From NCBI GenBank assembly GCA_031258895.1, contig JAIRMF010000117.1, positions 1 through 26,834 on the forward strand: a DNA stretch of 26,834 bases, in the 5' to 3' direction. Numbering within the stretch: position 1 is the stretch's first letter; each line of letters starts with the position of its first letter. The notes beneath the pieces were generated by a model. The model ran no database searches. It had not been told where the DNA came from and saw nothing but the letters and a program-made list of their open reading frames with translations. Source of the DNA: Dysgonamonadaceae bacterium. GTDB taxonomy: Bacteria > Bacteroidota > Bacteroidia > Bacteroidales > Azobacteroidaceae. The position numbers were made by a program, and so were the translations under genes. Positions 16,747-23,780 of this stretch are shown piece after piece.

Positions 16747-17577
16747 CTATTTGCCTGAATTAATCGCAACGATTATCAGTGAAGTAAGTGTCGATATGGT
16801 TCCTATGATTGTAGAGATTACCGACAGTTTGTAGTTGTCGGCAACTCCGTATTGGGAGTTTTTCTTGCGAGCCCTGTTTGGGTCAACGACGATGATATCC
16901 TTTTCTTTCAGATAGAAGTAGGGAGAAATAAAAACGTCGGTTGAGGTTAGGTCGAGAATTGCAGAGGAAATTTTCCCTTCTTCCTCTCTCAGCAGCTTGA
17001 CGCGCTTCCGGTCTCCAAATTCGTTGATATCGCCTGCATCTGCTATTGCATCAAGGATAGAATAATGATATTTATCAACAACGGTAAGCGCTCCCGGCTG
17101 ATTTACTTCCCCGAAAACTTTGATGCTGTCCATCACGATATATACTTTGACAACAGGGTCGGATAATTTTTGTTTAAGGCTGTCTATGAGTATGGATTCC
17201 ACTTCAAAGCATGTCAATCCTTGAACTTTAAATTTTCCTAATACAGGGTAGTTGATTTCTCCGTTTTCGTCAACACGATACCTTTGAAAGGTCATCTCAT
17301 TGGAAACTCGCATTGTCTGTGGGTCAAGCGAAGTGAGAGGCAAGAGGTTGAACTGTTCTTTCAACTGATAATCCATCGTGCTGGCGGAAGAAACTATGAT
17401 GTTCAGTGAACTTTCGGGACGAATGGTTATATTGTAATTTGTCCGGTTTATTTCGCTACCGGAAAGCACTTTCCCTTTGTTCAGATCATGGAACATGATG
17501 ATGTCATCAGGTACCGATTTGCAAGAGAACAGCAGAATTAGAACAGCGAACTTCAGTAGATTTTTTAATTTGAGCAT
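16747..17577 (-). CDS. wza: Polysaccharide export outer-membrane lipoprotein (Wza/BexD family)
   Basis: Forms the outer-membrane or periplasmic exit channel for the polymer. The 276-aa protein begins with a lipoprotein signal (hydrophobic 8-18, lipobox ending in Cys19). The polysaccharide export domain runs from about 52 to 148, including VDENGEINYPVLGKFKVQG (102-120). A SLBB domain follows (about 150-232; VFGEVNQPG at 154-162). The C-terminus is a hydrophobic helix (about 250-272), as in short Bacteroidota Wza homologues. It is the first clear gene of the polysaccharide operon. The 110-base gap upstream holds no perfect TAnnTTTG box, so I could not assign the promoter. Confidence 0.93.
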   Translation of the reverse strand: MLKLKNLLKFAVLILLFSCKSVPDDIIMFHDLNKGKVLSGSEINRTNYNITIRPESSLNIIVSSASTMDYQLKEQFNLLPLTSLDPQTMRVSNEMTFQRYRVDENGEINYPVLGKFKVQGLTCFEVESILIDSLKQKLSDPVVKVYIVMDSIKVFGEVNQPGALTVVDKYHYSILDAIADAGDINEFGDRKRVKLLREEEGKISSAILDLTSTDVFISPYFYLKEKDIIVVDPNRARKKNSQYGVADNYKLSVISTIIGTISTLTSLIIVAINSGK

Positions 17578-17687
17578 ATTGTATTTCTTTCTTTGTTAAT
17601 ATTAACATTCCTTATAACGACGAAAAATGTCTATTATTGTATCGGTAAAATAATATTTTTAGCCTCTTCACAGGTATTTCATATTTA

Positions 17688-19679
17688 TCAAAGCAATCGA
17701 TAATTTGTTGTCAGTACGCGAAATTCAGTACGTCGATTGATTTGATCTGCTATTTCCTGCTGTTCAGGAGTTAGAGTGGAAATAAATTCTTCGTTTAAGA
17801 CCTGTCCTTCAGGGAGGAAATCAAATTGTCGAGCATAATATTTTGAAACGGTTTTCGGTACCATTTTTCCATAACCTGCCGAAGTGAGGCGTTCCGGTTC
17901 TATACCGGAATTTATAAGATAATGTACTACCGACTGTGCGCGGCGTTGTGAGAGGTTTACGTTATATGTTTCCGAGCCTTTGCGGTCGGTATGTGCCGAA
18001 AGTTCTATGGTTACATTGGGATTATCTTCGAGCATGGCTATGATTTCGTCGAGAGCTTCTTTCGATTCAGGACGCAGAGTGGCGCGATCAAAGTCGTAGA
18101 AGATGTTTTCTATCACAACGGGTTTAGATATGGAAGGGAGATAGAAGTCAACATAAAACGTTTCAGTACGTTCCATGTCCGGAATTGTAATTGTCTGCTT
18201 CTGGTTCAAATGATCCGGCGCGCTACCGAGCATCACATATTCCATGTCCTTCACCGCTTCCGCCTGCCATGTACCGTCAATACGAGTAATTATTTTGCGG
18301 TTTGTCCCGTCTTTTCCCACTATACGAACGGAAGCGCCTTCGATCGCTTCTTCGTCACGATCGAGTACCCAGCCTTCGAGCTTTATTGTATATCCGGGAT
18401 ATTCAAAGCGGTAAATATGGTCGGCGCCACGCGAATCGTTACGATTAGAGCAAAAATATCCACAATTTTTATTCGGCTCGAAAGTAATCCCAAAATCATC
18501 CGCATTGCTGTTAATAGGCGATTTCAGATTTTCCACCGTCCAACCTTCTTTGGAAAGTGTAGCGTGGAAAATGTCCAGTCCTCCTATTCCTGCGTGTCCG
18601 TCTGATGAAAAGTACAGCGTACTGTCATCGCGAAAAAACGGAAACATTTCGTCACCGGCAGTATTTATGGTTGTGCCGAGGTTTTCGGGATATGATTTTC
18701 CTATTTCTTCTATTTTTATCCGCCAGATATCCTTGCCTCCGTAACCACCGGCAACGTCGGAAACGAAGTATAGATAACCATCCATACCGATGGCAGGGTG
18801 TGCCGCCATGCTCAATGTGTCCTCGAAAATAACGACACGTTCTCCTGCTCCCCAGTTTGCACCGGAACGCAGGGAGCGATAAATATCGGCCGTTTTCGGT
18901 ATTCCGTCTTCCATAGGACAGAAAGTGTAATAGAGCGCGGAGCCGTCTGCCGTCAGGCTGGCGGCTCCTTCGTCATATTCGGTATTTATTTCGCTGTCGA
19001 TATGTTCGGGTTTCATCCAGACGCCTTTTCCGTCCTGTTTGATGGTATAAAAATCGTTGTTGCGAATGCCTGTAACTGGGCTTTTGATACTGTCACCAAC
19101 AACTCCTTTACGAGAGGTGGAAAAGACAATTTGGTCTGCCTTATCGCCGATGATTACCGGAGAAAATTCGCCGTCGCGGGTGGAAACTATGTCGAATTTA
19201 CTGATTTTACAGTTTGTGGGCATTTCTTTCCACATCTGCGCCGAATCGCAACCGATAATTCCGTTCCGTGCCAATCGGCTATCGGGAACATAGTTAAGAA
19301 ATTCTCTGTATCTCTTCCCCGCTTCGGCGTATTTACCCAACCGGTGCAGCATTTTTGCGGAATAGAGGATGGATGAACTATCGACATACTCATATCTTAT
19401 GGCATTGTTGTAAGCGTTCAGCGCTTTTTGCGTTGCACCGTATTTGCGGTAACATTCTGCCAGATGGAAGGCGACGCTACCTCTCAGGTAAGTATTTTTG
19501 GAAGGGGTTTTCGCGTAGACTTTCCGGTAAATTTTTGCCGCATCGAAATACTCTCCGCGTTCTTCCCCTGCAATGGCCTCGCTCAACTTTGCGGTTTTAC
19601 AACTTCCCAAAGTCAGCAAAACAGCGGCAACCATCATCAGGCCGGTTTGTTTTTTAATTGTGATACGGACGGTATACAT
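17688..19679 (-). CDS. OmpA-family lipoprotein with TPR, beta-propeller and CRD domains (PorE-like)
   Basis: A 663-aa predicted lipoprotein (lipobox ending in Cys27). Domain order: TPR-like helices (about 35-135), a WD40-like/PD40 propeller (about 160-425; for example DEMFPFFRDDSTLYFSSDGH at 343-361), a carboxypeptidase-regulatory-like domain (about 432-512), and an OmpA peptidoglycan-binding domain (about 522-660; ELSAHTDRKGSETYNVNLSQRR). The same order occurs in PorE of the type IX secretion system of Porphyromonas gingivalis, but relatives with other roles exist, so the function is not proved. The open frame extends to 19784; I chose the ATG at 19679 because it puts the signal peptide at the N-terminus. 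It lies just upstream of wza on the same strand. Confidence 0.88.
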   Translation of the reverse strand: MYTVRITIKKQTGLMMVAAVLLTLGSCKTAKLSEAIAGEERGEYFDAAKIYRKVYAKTPSKNTYLRGSVAFHLAECYRKYGATQKALNAYNNAIRYEYVDSSSILYSAKMLHRLGKYAEAGKRYREFLNYVPDSRLARNGIIGCDSAQMWKEMPTNCKISKFDIVSTRDGEFSPVIIGDKADQIVFSTSRKGVVGDSIKSPVTGIRNNDFYTIKQDGKGVWMKPEHIDSEINTEYDEGAASLTADGSALYYTFCPMEDGIPKTADIYRSLRSGANWGAGERVVIFEDTLSMAAHPAIGMDGYLYFVSDVAGGYGGKDIWRIKIEEIGKSYPENLGTTINTAGDEMFPFFRDDSTLYFSSDGHAGIGGLDIFHATLSKEGWTVENLKSPINSNADDFGITFEPNKNCGYFCSNRNDSRGADHIYRFEYPGYTIKLEGWVLDRDEEAIEGASVRIVGKDGTNRKIITRIDGTWQAEAVKDMEYVMLGSAPDHLNQKQTITIPDMERTETFYVDFYLPSISKPVVIENIFYDFDRATLRPESKEALDEIIAMLEDNPNVTIELSAHTDRKGSETYNVNLSQRRAQSVVHYLINSGIEPERLTSAGYGKMVPKTVSKYYARQFDFLPEGQVLNEEFISTLTPEQQEIADQINRRTEFRVLTTNYRLL

Positions 19680-19782
19680 TGCTTGGAACGAAATCAATCT
19701 TTTTATTAAACTCAATTTCAATAGAAATATTGTTGCTCTGTTTTGGACGCAGATATTTCCAATGGGTCGGATTGCTTCGTTC

Positions 19783-19800
19783 AATTTTATAATTAAAATT
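19783..19800. repeat. AT-rich inverted repeat upstream of the PorE-like gene
   Basis: AATTTTA and TAAAATT flank a 4-base centre in the gap between the exonuclease stop and the PorE-like start. It could be a weak terminator, an operator or chance in AT-rich DNA. No consensus promoter is visible in this gap. Confidence 0.3.
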
Positions 19801-19847
19801 CAAATTGGCCTTGAAAGCTGTTGTTGGGGTTGATAAGGAGTAATGAA

Positions 19848-20615
19848 TTATTTTTTCGCCGCTCGCAGTCTGATATTTGTAAATGCACGTTTGGTGTGCA
19901 AAGGGAAGTCGCTTTGAAAGATCCAACCGAAATAGCCGCAATCTTCACGAAGTACCTCTTCTGCGATTCGTCCTTTGTATTTTCCGAAGTTGATGACTTC
20001 CTGTCCTTTTTCGTTATATATGAGCCGCCCTGAAAAGTCAACATTATTCCCGAAGCTTGAATACTCCGACAGGTATTTGACGTCATTTTTCAAGTCGGGA
20101 TAACGATCAAGCTGAGCCTGCAGGATTTCGTACGTTGCGTTTATGTCGGCCGCCGAACTGTGTGCGTTTTCCAGGTCTTTGTTGCAATAGAACTTGTAGG
20201 CGGCGGACAGTGTTCGCTGTTCTTTTTTGTGGAAGATCGTTTGTACGTCGACGAATTTACATTTCATAAGGTCGATATCGACCTCGGCGCGGAGGAATTC
20301 TTCTGCCAGCAGAGGGATATCGAATCGGTTGCTGTTGTAACCGGCCAGGTCGCAACCTTCAATCTGTGAGGCGAGCGATTTGGCGATACCCTTGAATGTA
20401 GGGGCGTTTTTGACGTCTTCGTCGGAAATTCCGTGTATTTCGGTTACCTCTGGAGGGATAGGGATTTCGGGATTAATTCTGTACGAGCGGGATTCTTCTT
20501 TGCCGTTTGGCCACACTTTGAGGTATGACAACTCCACAATCCTGTCCGATACGATATTTACTCCTGTTGTTTCCAGGTCGAAGAAAACGATGGGATTTTT
20601 GAGTGCTAATTTCAC
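19848..20615 (-). CDS. DnaQ-like 3'-5' exonuclease (DEDDh family)
   Basis: A 255-aa exonuclease resembling the proofreading epsilon subunit of DNA polymerase III. Active-site residues are all visible: Asp13 and Glu15 in FFDLETTG, Asp99 in NRFDIPLL, and His152 and Asp157 in AHSSAADINAT. After the catalytic domain (to about 175) is a C-terminal module with INFGKYKGR and YFGWIFQSDFP, often seen in Bacteroidota members of this family. It starts 12 bases after dnaN, so it is cotranscribed with the sliding clamp. I see no obvious clamp-binding peptide in it. It may be the polymerase III proofreader or a repair exonuclease. Confidence 0.92.
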   Translation of the reverse strand: MKLALKNPIVFFDLETTGVNIVSDRIVELSYLKVWPNGKEESRSYRINPEIPIPPEVTEIHGISDEDVKNAPTFKGIAKSLASQIEGCDLAGYNSNRFDIPLLAEEFLRAEVDIDLMKCKFVDVQTIFHKKEQRTLSAAYKFYCNKDLENAHSSAADINATYEILQAQLDRYPDLKNDVKYLSEYSSFGNNVDFSGRLIYNEKGQEVINFGKYKGRIAEEVLREDCGYFGWIFQSDFPLHTKRAFTNIRLRAAKK

Positions 20616-20627
20616 GATTTTAAGGGA

Positions 20628-21752
20628 TTATTCGTTCAACATCATCGGCATAAGTAACATGAGCAGTTCTTCGTCGGCCTCATTTTCGTCGGGCAATATG
20701 AGTCCTGGGCGGGCGGGGTCGGCAAGTTCGAGGACAACTTCCGATGCGGGAATGTTGCTCAATATATCTATGAGGTAACTTCCTTTGAAACCGATTGCGA
20801 TTCTCTCGCCGTCGTAAACACAAGCCACCTCTTCCTCGGCTGAAGTGGAATAATCGACGTCCTGGGCCGAGATTTGGATGCGGCTTCCTTCGATAAGGAG
20901 TTTAACCAAACTGCTGGCGGGGTTTGCGAAAACCGATACGCGTTTCATTGCGTTGAGCAGCAAGAGGCGATCGGCTGTAACTTTAAGCGGATTGTTTGTC
21001 GGGATGACGCTGTTGTAGTTTGGGTATCGGCCTTCGATCAGGCGGGAGATTATTGTTGTCTGTTCTAATTTGAAATAGGAGTTATTGTCGTCGAAGCTGA
21101 CGGTTATGTCTCCGTTTTCTTTTGGGAGGATTGTTTTCAGGAAGTTTGCGGGTTTTTTTGGCAGGATGAAGGCGTTTTTCTCGTTTCCTTTGACGACCAG
21201 ATTTTTGAATCTGACTAATTTGTGTCCGTCGGAGGCGACGAAGGTGATATTGTCTTCGGTGATGTCGAACAGTATGCCGTTCATTACCGGTCTGAGTTCA
21301 TCTTCTGCGGTTGCGAAGAGAGTGCGGCTGATTCCGGTGGCTAAGTTTTCGGCCGAGATGTTGATGGTTGTCGCGTTTTCGGCGAGAGGTTTGGCGTGCG
21401 GGTATTCTGCTCCGTTTTTTGCGGTGAAGTTGTATTTGCCGTTTTGGTAGAGTATGACCAGTTCGAGGTTTTGGTCGTTAATTTTGAAAGTCACCGGTTG
21501 TTCGGGCAATTCTTTGAGTGCATCGAGGATATTTTTGGAAGGTACGGCAAAGAGGCCTTCTCCTTCCACGTCTTGCACTTGGATTGAGGTTGTTACTCTC
21601 ACTTCGCCGTCGGAGGCGGTGATGGTGAGTTTGTTTTCTTCGAGTTGGAAGAGGAAGCAATCGCGGATAGGGATATCGTTTTTTGATGCGATCACTCTGC
21701 CGATTGTGTGCAGGTTGCTGGACAGGTAGGTACTTGAGACAACGAATTTCAT
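20628..21752 (-). CDS. dnaN: DNA polymerase III beta subunit (sliding clamp)
   Basis: The ring-shaped processivity clamp for DNA polymerases; it also recruits repair and maturation factors. The 374-aa length matches the family, and the three-domain pattern is intact from MKFVVSSTYLSSNLHTIGRVI to the C-terminal LLMPMMLNE, which corresponds to the usual MPMRL end. A strong promoter lies 35 bases upstream of the start. The plus strand across this gene is strongly G/T-rich although the gene is on the minus strand, so its sense strand is A/C-rich, opposite to clpX and hisG. It forms an operon with the exonuclease gene. Confidence 0.97.
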   Translation of the reverse strand: MKFVVSSTYLSSNLHTIGRVIASKNDIPIRDCFLFQLEENKLTITASDGEVRVTTSIQVQDVEGEGLFAVPSKNILDALKELPEQPVTFKINDQNLELVILYQNGKYNFTAKNGAEYPHAKPLAENATTINISAENLATGISRTLFATAEDELRPVMNGILFDITEDNITFVASDGHKLVRFKNLVVKGNEKNAFILPKKPANFLKTILPKENGDITVSFDDNNSYFKLEQTTIISRLIEGRYPNYNSVIPTNNPLKVTADRLLLLNAMKRVSVFANPASSLVKLLIEGSRIQISAQDVDYSTSAEEEVACVYDGERIAIGFKGSYLIDILSNIPASEVVLELADPARPGLILPDENEADEELLMLLMPMMLNE

Positions 21753-21786
21753 AGCTGTAAAATTTTATTAGTTTAACTTTGGAGTG

Positions 21787-21817
21787 CAAATGTAGGCAAT
21801 TTTTTTCAATCTCCAAA
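21787..21817 (-). promoter_or_regulatory. Promoter of dnaN
   Basis: On the minus strand TTTG (21817-21814), 19 bp and TACATTTG (21794-21787) match the Bacteroidota consensus. Transcription should start near 21780, about 28 bases before the dnaN ATG. Confidence 0.8.
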
Positions 21818-21881
21818 CAATGTTGTGTGAATTTCACGTAAAGGTGTAACGGACGCATGTTTATTTGGGTAGTATTTTTCG

Positions 21882-21889
21882 TACCTTTG
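21882..21889 (+). promoter_or_regulatory. Predicted promoter (-7 element) of the CLC gene
   Basis: TACCTTTG fits TAnnTTTG and lies 20 bases before the chosen ATG. The -33 region (around 21858-21862) has GTTT rather than a clean TTTG at the right distance. It is divergent from the dnaN promoter; the two -7 boxes are about 90 bp apart. Confidence 0.6.
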
Positions 21890-21909
21890 TCCGGCATTTG
21901 GATGTAATT

Positions 21910-23703
21910 ATGAAACGTACGAATAAGACTGCAAACCGATTTGATGAGTTGTTGCTTTGGCGCGAGAAGCACGTCAAGGAACGCTACTTCATTATTTTCC
22001 TCAGTTTTCTGATCGGTATTGCTACCGCGGTTGCCGCCTGGCTTCTCAAGGTCACCATACACTTGTTCCAGACAACTCTCACAAAACAGGCTACGGCAGA
22101 CGAAACAAATTACCTGTTCCTTCTCTATCCGGTCGTTGGGATATTGCTCTCCGGCCTTTTCGTAAAATTCGTCGTCAGGGACGATATAAGCCACGGGGTG
22201 ACGAGAATCTTGTACGCCATATCGCAACGAAAAAGCAGAATAAAGAAACATAACATGTGGTCGTCCATGATTGCCGGCGCTATAACCATCGGATTTGGGG
22301 GCTCTGTCGGGGCCGAGGCGCCTATTGTGCTGACCGGCTCTGCTATCGGCTCAAACTTGGGGAAGCTGTTTAAAATGGAACACAGGACATTGATGTTGAT
22401 GGTTGGTTGCGGGGCTGCCGGCGCGATAGCGGGCATCTTCAAAGCCCCAATCGCAGGACTTTTGTTCACGATAGAGGTGCTGATGCTTGACCTTACGACA
22501 GCTTCTGTTTTGCCGTTGCTGACGACTTCGATTACTGCCGCTACCGTGTCTTGTATTTTGACAGGGCCGGACGCAATGTTCAAATTCCAGCAGACTGAGG
22601 TATTTGCTTTCGGCAGAATCCCGTATGTGATCGGATTAGGCGTTGCATGTGGTTTGATTGCACTGTATTTCACCCGCACTTCCATCTGGCTTGAGGGCAT
22701 TTTCCGGCGGTTTGGGTCGGGCTGGAAGAGATTTTTTGCGGGGGCGGCGATTTTGAGCGTATTGATTTTTCTTTTCCCTGCGCTTTACGGCGAAGGTTAC
22801 AATGTTATAGACGGATTGCTTTCCGGGTCTTACGGCAATTTGACGGACGGCAGTCCTTTTCGGTTGATTTGGGGGAATGGGCCCGGCATTATTGTTTTTT
22901 TAGTTCTTATATTATTGACGAAGGTTTTTGCAGTTGCCGCGACGAATGGTGGTGGTGGTTGCGGGGGTATTTTTGCGCCTTCGCTTTATTTGGGTTCGAT
23001 TGCCGGCGTCACGTTTGCGTATTTATTTGGTTTGGCGGGGGTTTTTTTGCCTGAGGAGAACTTTGCATTGATGGGTATGGCGGGGATGATGGCGGCTATT
23101 ATGCATTCACCGTTGACGGCGGTTTTTTTAATTGCTGAGTTGACGGGCGGATTTGATTTATTTTTGCCGTTGATGATAGTGACGTTGAGTGCTTATGTCA
23201 CGATTCTTTCTTTTGATCGGTACAGCTTGTATTCTGTTCGTTTGGCTAAGAAGGGCGAATTGCTCACCCATCATAAGGACAGGGCGGTACTTTCTTTATT
23301 GAACGTTGACATGGTTATAGAGACTGATTTCAGGGTTGTTCATCCTGGGGACACGTTGGGCGATGTTGTGAAATTGATAGCCGGGTCGAGTCGTAATGTG
23401 TTTGCTGTTACGGACGGGGAGAATATTTTGCGTGGTGTTGTTTTGGTCAACGACATACGGAACATTATGTTTCGTCCTGAACTGTATTCTCGTTTCAAGG
23501 TTAAGGAATTCATGGTTTCTGCGCCGGCCAAGATTGATATTTCGATGTCTATGGACAGGATCATGCATATTTTTGACGACACTAAGGCGTGGAATTTACC
23601 GGTTATAGATCCTGCCGGTCATTATTTAGGTTTTGTTTCGAAGTCCAAGATTTTCAATGCTTATCGTGAGGTGTTGGTTGAGAATTTCTCGGAGGACGAG
23701 TAG
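21910..23703 (+). CDS. CLC-family chloride channel/transporter with C-terminal CBS pair
   Basis: A 597-aa integral membrane protein that should pass chloride (or a related anion) across the cytoplasmic membrane. The selectivity signature is GGSVGAEAPIV (130-140), with Glu136 as the gating glutamate. The helix containing AGLLFTIEVL (182-191) has Glu189 but Val190 where E. coli ClC-ec1 has its proton glutamate Glu203. NGGGGCGGIFAPSL is also characteristic. The last ~145 residues form two CBS domains, often nucleotide-sensing. The ATG at 21910 is chosen over an upstream TTG in the same frame because it sits at a proper distance from the -7 box and lacks a non-homologous extension. polA follows on the same strand after 77 T-rich bases. 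Confidence 0.93.
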   Translation: MKRTNKTANRFDELLLWREKHVKERYFIIFLSFLIGIATAVAAWLLKVTIHLFQTTLTKQATADETNYLFLLYPVVGILLSGLFVKFVVRDDISHGVTRILYAISQRKSRIKKHNMWSSMIAGAITIGFGGSVGAEAPIVLTGSAIGSNLGKLFKMEHRTLMLMVGCGAAGAIAGIFKAPIAGLLFTIEVLMLDLTTASVLPLLTTSITAATVSCILTGPDAMFKFQQTEVFAFGRIPYVIGLGVACGLIALYFTRTSIWLEGIFRRFGSGWKRFFAGAAILSVLIFLFPALYGEGYNVIDGLLSGSYGNLTDGSPFRLIWGNGPGIIVFLVLILLTKVFAVAATNGGGGCGGIFAPSLYLGSIAGVTFAYLFGLAGVFLPEENFALMGMAGMMAAIMHSPLTAVFLIAELTGGFDLFLPLMIVTLSAYVTILSFDRYSLYSVRLAKKGELLTHHKDRAVLSLLNVDMVIETDFRVVHPGDTLGDVVKLIAGSSRNVFAVTDGENILRGVVLVNDIRNIMFRPELYSRFKVKEFMVSAPAKIDISMSMDRIMHIFDDTKAWNLPVIDPAGHYLGFVSKSKIFNAYREVLVENFSEDE

Positions 23704-23780
23704 TTTTTTTCTTTATTTTTTCGACTTGACGCTTGGTTTTGTTGTGTTTTTATTTTTAATTTTTATGGGGGCTATTGCTT

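Noticed and set aside
17631..17670. AT-rich stretch after the PorE-like gene considered as a terminator
   Set aside because: Only weak A/T pairing without a GC stem; no convincing hairpin with a T run.
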